DNA of 64,000 nucleotides. Source: Phialemonium atrogriseum (Eukaryota > Ascomycota > Sordariomycetes > Cephalothecales > Cephalothecaceae). The position numbers and the translations under genes were made by a program. This document shows, piece by piece, positions 10,902 to 23,925 of the stretch; the stretch's first letter is position 1, and each line of letters begins with the position of its first letter. Location of the stretch: the NCBI RefSeq assembly GCF_030411735.1, contig NW_026848144.1, positions 248,001 to 312,000 of the forward strand. Reading direction: 5' to 3'. The notes beneath the pieces are model-generated. The model saw only the letters and a program-made list of their open reading frames with translations, searched no databases and was not told where the DNA came from.

Positions 10902-13900
10902 GACTACCTATAGAAGCAGCCGATTCGCCGACTAGCGGAAGGGAAACCAATGACTGGCATGCGAGCCGGGAAACGGAGAGCTGAGCTATCGTCGCAGCGA
11001 GCAATATATGTGACGGTTGCCAATATATGTGTTAACACAGCAAGGCCAAGCGCTTCTTTGAAGTACCGGTTCGCCACCGGTGCGGTCTAAGCTGCAGCAG
11101 CCGCGGATAGTTGCCGTATAGTTCCCAATGGGTCCGTGTGAGGCTGACCTCGCAGCTGAAGAAATGGTCTTTTTGTCTCCTTCGGCTCAAGGCGTGCCGA
11201 TCAGCGGTCCCGTGGAGAAAGCTCGGCGTGCAGGTGAGACGGACGAGAAGACGCTGCTTCCTTGCAAAACTGTCCGTTCGTGCTGCGTCCACAAGAGGTG
11301 TGCGAGGGTGATTCTATAAGTGGCAATGCGGGATGACGTTGAGGATGGTATTCGAACACAGGTCTCCCAAATTACAGCCGAGAATCGGCGAGCAAGTCCA
11401 AGTCCCGAGGAAGCTGCTTCCCAATCAAGGGGCACAGAGGGCCGGATACCTGCCGTTGTCAAGCTGGATAGCTGAGATGGCCAGTGGACCAACAGGAAAC
11501 GAAAGGACAGGGCCGGCGAGTAGCGTGTGGCGTGGGGATCCTAATTCGAAGGCTGGAGCAGTTGAATCCAACGAGGTAAACAAGCGACAAAGGATAGTGG
11601 AGGGAAGGCTGTCTGAGGATCTGGATCTAGTGTCTGTGGCCGCGGGCAAGTGGGGACTGGTCCTCAAACAGATAAATCAGCTGGCGGAGATGGTGAGTGT
11701 TGACATATATACCAGTACCCTTGAGTTCCCTTTGTTCGCGGTATGGCTGTAAGACATCGGATAGTCTAGACACGGTCCACCTCCACTGGGTATTTCGAAC
11801 GTAGAAGAGTCGATAGCGTTGTGGATGGGCGCCCCCGGTGTTGAAGCTGATACTGCGCCTGTCACAGCTCACAAGTCGAGGGTTGGCTGGCCGATTCTAA
11901 GACAGCAAGGATCCTTGGGCGCAAGGGGCCTTATAGGAGCAGAAGAGAGTGACGAGGACGAGCAGGGGAAGTTAAAGCTAATGGCCCAAGAAGGCAAACT
12001 GGGGTGTGTGCTTGTTATGCCGTTTGGCAGCTACACTTGGTCGCGCAAGATACAGGTGTTTCCTGCGCGGGTAATGCAATTAATTGATCCAATCGTGTCC
12101 TTGGTGGCAGCGGAAGATGGCAGGTGGACGCAGGGAACTAGCAGAAGCGCTGAGGAGAACTGGTGAGGCCGAAGGTAGAAGGTAGACGGGGATGGGGTTT
12201 TAAGCCAGAGCAACGGGGGCAAGCCAGGACGGATAGCGCGGTGGGCAGGCAATACGGATGCCACAAGAGAGGCGAGGGACGAGGGCCACCAGGCGTCCCG
12301 AAGAAGCCAGTGATAGGGAGTAGTGATGTTGATCGAAAGTGGACTGGATAACAGAGAGTCGAGTGCTGTTGGAAGAGGCTCAGAACTGGGCGGGTTGGTT
12401 AATAAGAGCGGGAACAGGCAGGGGATATGTCGAGTTTGGAGGATTAGAGCCAGTTTAGGTACTTGGAGATAGCGAACTACTCCTGCTCTAGGACGGCCAA
12501 ACAAAAGCCGGGGATCAAAGTAGATAAAAAAAAAATTGGTAGAAGAAGAAAAATACCCTTGTCTGGCCCCAAGTTAGCGGGAGGAAAGCCCGCAGTAGTG
12601 TATGCATGTAGCTCTACAACTAGGCTAGGAAGCTACGGTAGGTAATGTGTAGGCATGTAAGTACAAGATGAGGCTTGGGCCTGCCAGGGTGTGTTCAGCC
12701 CTGGAGAAACGGGACAGCAAACCTGGGTTCCTTTCTGGGGTGGAGAGAAAGATGCCCCGTAGACAGACAGTCCAGGACAGATGGTTCAGGCAGATACGGA
12801 GTAGGCCTGTCCAAGCAATACTAACATGGGAAGCTGGGGACAGCGATGGGCAAAGTCGATCATGGGCATGGGCATTGGCAGCTGCAGGCCGGCGTGGCTG
12901 CTACAGGCTCATGGGAGGATGGATTAAAGCATGTGGTTCTTGACAAGCCAGGAGGAACCTCTCTGGGTGTGAGTGAGCAGTGGAGATGGGGGGTAGAGAG
13001 GGAGGGGAGCTTTGATGATGGCGTTATTGGGAGGACCTGCGTATCCGAAGCACTACGGCGTAGTACCTAGTACCTAAGCTTGGCCTTCATGACACACACA
13101 GAAGTCCGTCAGGAAAACGAGATAAATCAAACATGAAAAAGGAAATAAAAGTGATCTACCAAGTAACTGAAAACCAGTGCCCAGCGTTGATAATGCAATG
13201 TCATCGCGCGAGCTGGCCATGCCGTGCAGACCAGACGGGCAGGCCAATTCTGCACAGCGTCGAGTCTCCTATCCAAATGGAACCTTTCGATGATACGACT
13301 CTTTGGGCGTTTTCCCCCCTCTGGCGAAGTGGGAGGCCGGCGGCGGCCTGCGAGAGAGGGACCAGGTGGATGTTGCATGATGTGTGGGAATGCCCACCCT
13401 TGTCGTCGACAAGGGTCCAGGTGAAGCCGGCTTGGAGAAAAGAGTTTGGCGCATTTCTGTTGAATCTGCGAGACTTGCGCGCCTCTCGTCTAGACCGCCC
13501 CTTCCAATATGGGCCTGCTCCACTAGGTCCTAGTACATGCGTATTTCCTTGCCATCACTGTGGTAGAGGCTTCCTTCTCAGCTTTTTAAGTATTATAACA
13601 TTTTGAGCAGTAAGCACTGCCGTGTACAGTTTGGCGGGAGGACGCGCCTTCCCGAGACGGACATTGACTTGCCTACCTAGGTACCTGGATGGTATTTTGA
13701 GACGTGCCCCAATAGCAGTGTCGCGTACCTGGCTAGCTGAAAAGGTACCTCTGGTCATGGGTTAGGCTTCTAGATACCTTCCTAGATTACCCTATACCCG
13801 ATGTTAGATAACTGGTACCTTCCTTGTGTACTAAACATTAACTACGTGCTAGCGCAGTGCACCAGAGAGCAGAGTCGTATGGCTCCCGTGGACGGGAGTC

Positions 13901-16900
13901 CGGGGTCTGAGGGCTAGGGAGGTAATAGATGGGGATGTAATAAGAGCCCTTGTCAACTGAAGATGTGGCTTGCCGATCCCCATGAGTGAGGGCACTGTAT
14001 ACGGAAGTGTACAAAATAGTGTACGCAAATAGGATCAAAAATGTGTGTGCTTTCTGACTCCTTTCGTTGATTCACAAGCAGCTCATTTTATATGGAGTAG
14101 GCTACAATACTACGTACCAAGCCTGGGGTAACACTGCGGTTCGGCAATGGCGAAGAGGGTCTCCGGATTTAACTTGTACCTCACCTCGGTAATAGAGGGG
14201 GGGAAGTCCCTCTCACTGTGGAGTGAGACAGCGTCACCACCCTTCATTCGTCTACAACGCACCCAAAATCGATCTGACCTTCAATTCGCGATAACCGCAT
14301 CTGGTCAACGAAAGCTGTCCCTATCTTGGTCAGGGAAACGAGTACATAATCATGCTGTGCTTCGTAATCACGGCCTACGCCCGTCACTCTATACCTACCC
14401 TATGTAGATAGGGGGTCCCACTGACCACTAGTCGCCTAGTGGATCTAACGGACCGGTACGCTGGTAGTATTCATAATTATTAGTAGACCTAAGGATACCT
14501 CGGCGTGCTCGGGTACAAGCAAACCCTGCATGGGGGTCATCTTCGCATTCATGTTTGCTGCTCGCCTGGCTGGCGCGATATCGCTTATCGACATGGCATC
14601 TACCTACTACCTTCTGCACTGCAGTGCTCTGCAGTGCTCTGCTACCTATGTACCTACCTACAGCAGAGCAAGTTGGAGCCGGCAGTTCCCTTTTTAGATA
14701 CGTTGCGAAACGCTGCCGTTTGCCGGAGATGCTAACTGACTGCGCACCGTTTGTCGAACACGGAGGAGTGGCATGAGTGCGCGCGGTAGGAAGATCAAAG
14801 CCGGGTAAAGTGGTAAAGTGGTGCAGGGGGGCGAACGTGGGGGTACGACGGTCCGTAACCTCTGGGCTTTGGTTACAGATACCAGGCAAGCGTAAAAGCG
14901 TTGCCAATTTGGTTATCCAGATGCAATGTGAGTCTGATAAACTGCCCGTAGATATATTAGTCCCGTTCCGTCTTGGGTGTCATCCGGCCGTCTTTCCCCC
15001 ACTTCCCTAGCTCCCTCCCGTCTCTTATCCCCCCTTTTCCATCTTGAAAAGAATCAATAGTAATGGCCAGGTTGATGGGACAGCGGTAACATAATCATAT
15101 TTTGCATAATCCCGAGTGAACTCCATCGAGATCGACTGAGATCGCGTCCCGGGATTAGGTTCATGGCTGCCATACGGAGTATTGACGCACGATTGGGGAA
15201 ACAGATTTGCGAGCCTCGTCCTTGATATGGACGGTTTGAGATCAGTCGATGCCGCACTTGTACTCCTGATTTGTACTACCTGAGGGGAGGGGAAGAAGAA
15301 GGCGCTGGTCTTCGCCATTGATATCTCCAGACACAACCCACGGTGCCTGCTGGTCTGTTTTTCTTACCTTGCTCCTGGGCTCCTTAAGCGCCGCAGCCGT
15401 TTTCCTTTACTTTTTTCTCCCACTCCCACCTCCGGCAAGCTTTCCGTCCCGTCTAATCCTGTTGCACCACTTCTACTGGATCAACGGGTCGGGATATGGG
15501 CCGGCCGGGCGTACATCGTCGAACAAGAGCGGCTGTGCCTTCTTAGGCGTGCTCTTTAATTGCAGAGCAGCGACCAGCCACGTGCGCTGCTCGATGACAC
15601 CCTGTGTCAGGGTTAGGGTTATATGAGGCACCAGGGTTAGGAGACCATGGGCCGCCCTCGGGAAATTTCATTCACATTGTGAAGTCACGGGGAAGTCCCT
15701 CACCTACGGAGGACAGCGGTAGGGCAATAGGCGGCGCCCAATACCCTGTGCTCCGTGAATGTACAGGAGAGGTTGAGGATCGCCCGAGGCCATCCGAGTG
15801 ATCGATTGAAGAACGAGCCAAAGGTCAGTATGTATCCGCACTTGCGAAAGATTGTAGATCCAACAGAGTCCCAATCTCCATTAGCGCACAGTAGCGGAAT
15901 GTCGCCGCCGCCAGCAACGACCAACCGGATGACGCCAGTGGCTCCCCGCAACTAGTGTGCACGACACGTCTACCCTATCCTGGCACGCCCACTGCATGTC
16001 AGACATCACCGAGAGGCTCGCTTGCGCTTGACTACCCCATCTACCTCACAGGAAGCTCCAGTGGTATGAGTAAGTATGAGTAAGTATGTATCTAAGGTGT
16101 CTGCAATCAGCCACCCAGATGGTGCCAAAAGATGACGACTACCGAAGATGTGAGAAAGAGATTGAAGCTGAAGAAGCACAGTGTCTTGACCACCAAGCTG
16201 AATGACCCCCCTCTCGCCATTTTTTTGGGTCCTGTGAGTTAATGTCACACAGCAGGGTACAAGAAGGCCGTTAAGCCGTTTTGGGTCTGCCTTGCATATT
16301 TAGACATCACTCCCGCTGTCTTGGATGCATGTCCGAAAATACCTATCCATTCGATCTTGTCAACTTGCCTTTTACTCCTCCAATTTCGGCCCTCTGGCTG
16401 CATAGGAGCCTGCTCATCCTCCGAGGCGAGAACCGAGCCGGAAACCGGGGTGCTACAGGAGGGCAGGATCCGCACGTCTATGGCAGCATAGCCCAAAACA
16501 AAGACGAGAAACCCCAGCATTCCTGGGAAGGGGTTCGTTCCCGCCTGCAGACTGCAGCTGATCTTGCACAATATCGAGAGCCAATCCATGTTAAGCTTTT
16601 CCAGGAATGGAACAAACCCCAGCCTGGTTGGAACGGCGCAACCTCGAATCAGCCCTCAGCCATGTCTCTCGTGTCTGAGGGAGCTGATCGATAAATCGAG
16701 GCCCGGAGTTTTGGCCAATGAACCACATTCTTCCTGAGTCTTGCCCAGCTTTCGTCGTGTATGCTCCTACGTTCCAACTGGTTGAGCACGATGACATATG
16801 AGCGAGGGCCCCTTTTCTCCGCTCTCGAGTCATTGCTCGTCATCATACTCTTGGCAACAACCGAGGGCGACGGGCGGATTGCCCTTGCATGAGACCAATC

Positions 16901-18044
16901 TTGGTGACCTTCCATGTCCACACCACTGTTCTGCTCCAGTGGGTCACATTTTGGGTCTGGCCAGGGTTGTTGAGCTTGGTATGTACATAGATCTAGTTAA
17001 TCAGCAGCGAATCAAAGTCAGGACCGAAACCTTTTTCCAGCTGTCTGGAGCAGGACCATACCAGCCAAATCTCACCATCTCAACCACCAAGAAAGGAGCC
17101 ACTTTGCCTCTCTCCCTCATGATGGCGCCCTCAGATTTGGCAGTGGTGCAAGGGGCCCCTCCAACGCCACCACAATGACAACAACCCCCCGGTCGCTCCC
17201 CTCCAACATCGCACCAGTCACAAGTCCCCAGGAACGCCCCGTCCAAGACCCGACCCGTCATTTCGGGCCTCGTGCTTATCACTTACCCATACACTACCAG
17301 CATGTCGGGATGCTACTCCTGTCTACCCCCCGGGCCCCCTTCCCCGGGAGTGCGACAGGGGGAAATAAGCCCCACACATCCCTCCCCCGTATCTCCTCCA
17401 TGTGTTGGTTCAAAGTAAGCTGTCGTCCTAAGGAGGGAGGCGTGGCTGGCGATCTGAATAGCTTAGTGCATGGGGGATGTGACGGGATGGGTCTGCAAGC
17501 AAACCAGGCAGGACCAGAAGCTCCTCCCAACATCCGTGCCCCAACTTACCTGCTGCGCCGCCCGGCGACATGACATGACATGCTGACCGTGGTGTGCGGC
17601 GACGCGATAGTTGTGGTTGGAGGTGGGGATGGATGATAGGGGGAACCAACTAGCTACGCTACTGGGAAAGTGTGTGGATCGATGACTAGTGAATCAAGAT
17701 CCTGCAATCCTGTCTGCCTTCTTGCTTTCTTTTGGGGTGTGAATCTGAAACCTGAGGTTCAGCTAAATCTGTAGGTACATACCTAGTTATGTACAGTGAG
17801 ATCGTCGAGTACACAGCAGAGCATGCGGGCCCCACGATCTCTCCTTTCCTTTTTTCTTCTGCTAGAGTCCCAATCGCCCGATGCTGCCCGTCCCCTTTCC
17901 ATATACCGTCGTTGCTTGCCAGGCGTGTCTATCTTCTTGGCAGGTTCGCACGCCTGGGCCTCGCATCGGACGATGGGCACCTGACATCTACCCCATTTTT
18001 TTATCCTCCCCTCAGTTCACAAAGTGAGCAGGCACATACCCGCA
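10902..18044. other. Gene-poor intergenic region (7.1 kb) upstream of the YDR124W-like gene
   Basis: It contains the promoter and probably the 5' leader of the YDR124W-like gene on its left side, and the 3' flank of the ABC transporter gene at its right end. I checked the longer open frames (11333-11752, 13133-13606, 16281-16694, 17175-17573) and found no family motifs, no splice-joined extension and no consistent codon preference. Repeated TACCTAGGTA-like words cluster at 13,050-13,820 and near 17,770-17,790. A directly repeated GCAGTGCTCT occurs near 14,627-14,645. Short TTAGGG-like words occur near 15,607-15,640. No tRNA was recognised. Confidence 0.5.
13658..13823. repeat. Cluster of palindromic TACCTAGGTACC-like words
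   Basis: Several copies of GGTACC and TACCTAGGTA-type palindromes lie within about 165 bases (CTACCTAGGTACCTGG, GCGTACCTGGC, AAGGTACCTCTGG, ACTGGTACCTTCC). The same words recur in other spacers of the window (13,060; 17,770; 24,325; 28,610; 55,665; 63,775) but I did not notice them in exons. Direct observation; no function assigned. Confidence 0.6.
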
Positions 18045-19011
18045 TCACTCCGAGTCCAGGCCGGCCTCCTTGACGAGGCCGTAGAAGGACCCCTTCTTCT
18101 GGATCAGATCCTGCGGGGTGCCGAACTCGACGACCTCGCCCCTGTCGAGCACGACCACCTTGTCGCTGTCGAGGACCGTGTTGATGCGGTGGGCCACGGT
18201 GATGATGGTCCGCTTGGCGAACAGGGGCCCGCGCAGCGTGGTCTGCAGCATGGCGTCGGTCTCCACGTCGACGGCAGCCGTTGCCTCGTCGAGGACGAGG
18301 ATGTTGGACGGCGTTAGCATGGCCCGTGCCAGGGACACGAGCTGTCGCTGGCCTTGGGATAGATTAGATCCTGTACGACAAGTCGTTAGCAAGGCGGTCG
18401 TTTCATGCGAAGTTACTCGCGGGTGAAGAGCAGGTGCATGTCAGATAGTCTATCCGTCGGGAATGCCATGTGTGCCTAAAGATGGGTGAAGGGACACGAG
18501 CAGAGTGGCCTGGCACGAGCCTATTATCATCTGCTGTCCTACATGGCGTAGGCGATCATGCAGGCACTGTCGTTTGCGGCATATGTGGGTATGCCATCTG
18601 CAACGTTGGACAACGGTGCAACCATGCGAACACCCGGCGCCAGAGACCTATACACGCTCTGAAACCAGGTGCGATTTGCTCGTGTCCCTTCACTGGCTCC
18701 ATTTAATCCCCAGGTAACCATGCAGATAGCCGCAGCTGCATCAAAGCGGGACAGCAGGGCGCGCCAACCAGATGGGAACCCATGGATGGGCATGTGAAAA
18801 CCAGCAGAAAGGGCCGGGAGGAGACGGGGTAGGAGATATCATAGGTCTGGTACATACCTCCTTCGTGAATCTTAGCCTCCAGGCCACCCTCCATGCCAGA
18901 GACATGTTCCTTCAGTCGGGCGTGTTCTGTGCGATCAGGTTAGCCGGGACGGTTCAGAACATACGGGAGTAGATAAAGCAACGGCTTCTAACACGGCGAA
19001 ACGCTGTGTGC

Positions 19012-19051
<40 letters not shown>

Positions 19052-22000
19052 AACGTAACAGGGGTGGAGGGAGTTTATTGCTTCAAGTATCACGTACCAA
19101 GAACACTCCACAGTTCTGTATCGTCATGCACATGGCCCGGGTCGAGATTGTCGCGAATAGTGCCTTCGAAAAGAGCTGCGTCCTGGGGGATGATGGCCAA
19201 GCGCCGCCGCAGGTCCAGCAGCCCAATGCTAGATGTGTTCAGGCCGTCCATGCTGATGTTCCCCGTGTCGGGTTCGATGATCCTGAACAGGGCCAGGGTC
19301 AGGGATGATTTCCCAGCTCCTGTCCGCCCCACAACGCCGATCTTCTCGTGCGACCTGATAGAGAGGCAGATGTTCTTCAAGATCAAGTCCAATCCCTCTC
19401 GGTAGCGAGCACTGTAGTTCTTGAACTCTACCTCGCCTTTGGCTGGCCAGCTTACGGGCGGCCGGTTGCGGTGGATGATCTCAGGGGCCTCGCTCGGCAG
19501 CTGGGCGTACTCGAGGACACGTTCCACAGAAACGATGTTGGTCTCAACCTCGACGGTCTGGCGGACAATCCAGTTGAGCGACGTCGTAATCTGTAGGGCG
19601 TAAGACATGGCCAGACCGACCGTCCCCGTAGTGAGCCCGCTGTTGTTTGCGACCGACATGACGGAGAAACCTGCCGCGGCCAGGATGACGATACCTCCAA
19701 TGAACTCGAGTCTCACGGCAAGCCACCTATTTGCGCTAATAGATGGGAAGTAGGCCCTGAGGTTGGAATCCACACGCCACTCGTTCTCGAGCTCGAATCG
19801 GTTTTGTTGTCGGAATGCCCGAATCGTCGAGATGCCGCCGAGAGATTCCTGGAAGTGGGCATAGATCGGGCTGCGACTGACGCTGTCCAACCTCTTGAGC
19901 TCGCGTGACGTCCGGAGGTAATAGCGCTGGAAATAGATATACATGGCAGTCAACGGCAGGATCAGAGCGACGAAAGCGGGAGTCGAGACCGAGATGACCA
20001 TCAGTGTAAAACCCGATTTAGCCAGGTTCACAAAGAGCATATTGAATGTGCGGGCAAGCACTTCGTCTACTCGATATATGTCGCTGATGCAGGGGGCGAT
20101 ACTTGGTTAGCAGATTTCCAGGGTTGGAGCAGCTTCACTGATAGGGGCTTCCTGACTCCCGACTCCCGCGCTTCTCTTCTTTTCTCCTTCCTTTCTTTCC
20201 CTGACCCCGTTACGAAGCCACTTGGCCCGGACGAGCCCCGCATTACGCCCAACACTATTATGTTTGTGCGACATTGGAAAGGAGCAAAATGGGAATGCGA
20301 CCCACCTTGAGAATCTGTTCAAAATCCGGCCAGCTGGGGTTACATCAAAGAAGGACATGGGGGATCTGAAGATTGCAGTCGCCATCCTTTCGTGTAATTT
20401 TCTCGAAGCCTGCCACCGGAGCATTAGTTACCTATATCGTCCTTGGTCTTAGAAGAGGAAACATACCTCGATAGAGCAGAAGATCCACAGGATCAACGTC
20501 TGCACCACTGTCAAAGCCGAAGCCCCAATACCGAAAGCGAAGTATATGCCGATATACTTGCCCACGTCGGGGTTGCCGCCGGCCCTGGAATTCCTATCGG
20601 CCCAGTTTTTAAGCCAGACGTTCCCAGCTAGAAACGGGCGAGTTAGTTCAGAACGCAGACATGCAGAGAAAGACACCGGTGATAGCTTCGTATCGAGGCT
20701 GGACAGGATACGCTTGAAGGGACCGGCTAGTGCCACTCACCAATTTGTGCTGTTTGCGCTGCGATCAGGGCGGTCAGATAGACAGCGACGGCTCCTAGGT
20801 TGCTCGTCTTGGCGTATTCCGAGTACACTAGGCAGGTCAGTCAGTCAGCTTCACGATTCAACGACGTGGTGGAGGGCCCTCTCGTACCTTTCCACTTCAC
20901 TTTCCCTTGTTCTAAGTGTTCTTTCGCTTGCCTGGTTTTGCTACTGGGATCCTCCTCGTCGTGCACTTTGCCTCTTATGCCGTTGAAGCTGGCAGCACTT
21001 GCTCGCCGCAGCGTTGCCATACTGTCAGTCCGTTGCTTCCCCCCAACCTTTGAACTGCTAGGCCCGGGTTTGATGCTTTGCAGACTGCCAAGCCCTTCTT
21101 GGGCCTCTTCCACTTCCTCCATATCTTGACTTCGCCCTGCGTCGTCCACGGTTGATGTTTCACTGTCACTGCCACCCGGAGTCGTGGCCGCGGAAGAGGG
21201 TCCAGACCCACTCTGGCCTCCTGCTGACTTGAGGAGGTCTGACACCAGCCCTTTCATGGCCATGAGCTGCCTAAAGGTACCCTTCTCGGCTACTTCGCCG
21301 TCCTTGAGCATGCAGATGAAGTCAGACTCGGCGAGGATAGGGATCGAGTTGGTCGCAAGAATTCGAGTTTTGGAACTCAATATACCCCTTGGACCAAGGA
21401 TATTGTCGATCAAGTGTCGTCCGACATGGGAATCAACAGCCGAGAGGGAGTCGTCCAGCAGGTAGATGTCTGCCCTTGCGTAGACGGCTCTGGCAAGAGC
21501 AACTCTGGCCTTTTGGCCACCGCTGAGAGAGATTCCACGCTCCCCCACAACCGTTTCGTCTCCATCGGGCAACTGAGAGAAGTCGTCCAGTAGGGCACAG
21601 GCCTTGACAGTTCTCTCGTAGAACGCAGAGTCGTATCGATATCCGAAGATGATGTTATCCCGAACAGTTGCATTCATAATCCATGATTGCTGGGAAACGT
21701 AGGCAACGGAGCCGTGAACCTGGACTTCGCCATCCATTTTCCACAAGTCGCCGAGGATGCTCTGGAGGAAAGAACTCTTACCAGCCCCGACCCGCCCGAT
21801 AATGCAAGATAGTTCTCCCTTGTGGGCGGTAAAGTTGATGTGCTTCAGGACCGCCTTGTCCTCATGTCGGTTCCACGAGAAGGTGCCGTCTCGGATGAGG
21901 ACAGTTTCTTCACCAAGCTCCTCGACTGCCGGTTTGACAGTGACAGCATCAGGCTGGATTTCCTCGGCTGTCAGGTACGAGGTCAAGCGGCCAACGGCAA

Positions 22001-23925
22001 CGCTCGCCTCGATAATTGACGTGATGACCATGGGCAGAACCGCAAGGGGGAAGGTGAGGAGGTTGAACAAGGCTGAATGAAGGCAACAGGGTCAGTAATG
22101 TGCAGAGCCGCAAAGCTGATGGGTTTCTTACTTAACGCAGGGAACACGATCTGAGTGCTCAGGGGCTTGTCGCCAGTTAGAACGAAGATGCCAAAAGTAG
22201 AACACGAAACCAGGAACGGAGTGGTGCTCCAGGTGAAGTTCGCAACGGCCTGCCCTGCACCAATCTTCCGCAAGTTCTTCAGTTCTAGATCGTTGCGGAT
22301 ATAGTTGAGCTTGTTCATGAAAGCCGCCCCCCACGCATACAACTTGATGCTCTTCATATTGTTGATAATTTCTGCAATCAGCCGGCTTCTCGCATCCTTG
22401 TTCTTCATCTGTTTCTTCTGCAGATTTTTCATGATCCGGGCGATGAAGCCGTTGATAGGGATCATGATGATCATGACTCCAATACCAGCAAGCATGGACC
22501 AACCGAGGAGCCGATGAAGGGAGATCATGCAAATGGTGATCTGGAAAGGTGCCGACCATACTTGCTGCGCGAACTGGGTCAGGTCCTGAAGACGCTGGGC
22601 GTCGACGGCCATGTAGTTGACGATATCTCCGGTAGACTTGGAAGCTCGACCCTCGTTGGACAGTTTCAAGGCCTTTCTATAAATCGCAGAAGTAAGCCCG
22701 CCTTTGATCCGCATGCCAGTGATAAAGGTTAGTTGGAAATATTGGTGGATCATGATCATCTGAAATGTGGCGACAAGAAACATTGAAATCGAAATGGCAA
22801 CACCCTTGATCACCGGGTCCGGCGCGTGTCCGTCCTGATACGTGTCCATGAAGACGAGGAGGAACCTCAGGAGCTGCGGTTGACTGAATGCAGCGAGGTC
22901 GTTGCCCACCTTGAAGACCGCTGCAAGCATATAGGGGCCTCCGTATGCTCGAAAGAGGGCGATCCATAACGAAGGATGCTTGCGGTGTTTCAACTCATAA
23001 GCCCATGCCTTCTCAAAGACCTCGCTGGTTGAGCTTGTCTGGTCGTTCTTGGACAGGCCCCAGAGATCCTCCTCAGTCAAGTATTCGGAGTAGCCATATT
23101 TCATCATCGGCGTCATCCACGAGAACGTGAGGAGCGAGAAGACGGTTGCATATTCCATGGGGCATTCCTCCCCGTCGATCAAGGCTTGGTATGCACTCTC
23201 CTTCTTAGGCCACAGCCACTCGAGCAAGAACTCGACAACGGAGAGGGCGAAACCAACGCAATAGGTGACAAAGTATACAAGGTTGGTGGCATATATCTGT
23301 TGCGAGATCAAAGACCGGAGCTTGACAGTAAGGGCGATGAGAAGCAGGAGCCAGTAAAAGAGCACAACGCCGTTGGCGTTCCGGAGGCGGGAATGTTCGA
23401 GCCATTGGATAGAGAAGATGACGATGAGCGACACAGCCGTCAGTGCCGTAGTCCATACGCGGAAGTCGCCAAACCAAATCTGGGGGTAGTTGACGATTTG
23501 GATCCCAAGCTGGATGATGACGTCGACGAAGATGAGTGCAAGGAGGACCTACACCAACCGTCAGTATTGCATGGGGACCGGGTTTAAGGGCATCCGCAAT
23601 GTACCTGCTTTGTCCAGAAGTGCCAATCCTTGGGAATGTCGGTTGGTTTTTTCCTTTGTAGGAGCCACCAGACCGTCAACGATCCCGCTACGACTCCAAA
23701 AGCAGCAACCACAGCGACCCAAATATCGATAAAGCAGGGTGTGAAGTCGTAGCGGAAGGGGCTCAATGGGCCCCAGCCCTCGTGGTTACCACATAGGGGC
23801 TGCTTGAAGTGATCGCTTGCAGCGAGATATCCGCTGCCGAGCTCGAAAATCGGTCGATAGCCCGTAAAAGATCCGGTTTCGAAGAGGACCTTCTGATGAA
23901 GGCCGCCGTCGAGCTCGAGATCCAT
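18045..23925 (-). CDS. ABCC/MRP-subfamily ABC transporter (YCF1-like full transporter with TMD0)
   Basis: Nine exons: 23925-23605, 23548-22132, 22072-20888, 20827-20741, 20627-20467, 20409-20306, 20083-19098, 18926-18858, 18370-18045, giving 1551 residues. ABCC proteins move glutathione conjugates, bile acids or metal complexes, in fungi usually into the vacuole. An N-terminal membrane region (TMD0) is followed by TMD1. NBD1 has Walker A GRVGAGKSS (about 672-680), signature LSGGQ (about 762-766) and Walker B LLDDSLSAVD, with Asp at the catalytic Glu position as is usual in this subfamily. An acidic/Ser-rich linker ends NBD1. TMD2 follows, then NBD2 with GRTGAGKSS (about 1344), LSQGQ (1447-1451) and ILVLDEATAAVD with the catalytic Glu at 1472. 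The start at 23925 is the first in-frame ATG; a short upstream exon cannot be excluded. The substrate cannot be read from the sequence. Confidence 0.93.
18371..18857 (-). other. Unusually long intron (487 nt) just before the NBD2 signature motif
   Basis: The donor is GGAG|GTATGT and the acceptor TACAG|GATC. The next codons encode GSNLSQGQ. It is several times longer than the other introns of this gene (about 50-230 nt). I see no open frame or repeat inside it that explains the length. Confidence 0.85.
19014..19050 (+). repeat. (GT)18 dinucleotide microsatellite inside an intron
   Basis: Thirty-seven bases of perfect GT/TG repeat. It lies in the intron (18927-19097) of the ABC transporter gene, so on the transcribed strand it is a CA repeat between the donor and acceptor. 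Confidence 0.97.

Noticed and set aside
11340..11420. tRNA-like T-loop word (GTATTCGAACAC and its complement)
   Set aside because: The T-loop lacks the conserved closing C, and no anticodon or D-arm could be folded around it.
11333..11752. 139-codon plus-strand frame upstream of the YDR124W-like gene
   Set aside because: Composition looks random, it overlaps similar frames on the other strand, and no domain is seen.
15600..15645. TTAGGG-like words suggesting an interstitial telomere repeat (also near 24,808 and 50,920)
   Set aside because: Only one or two imperfect copies; expected by chance in 64 kb.
16281..16694. 137-codon plus-strand frame in the 7 kb spacer
   Set aside because: No motif, and the opposite strand has an equally long frame (16245-16589).
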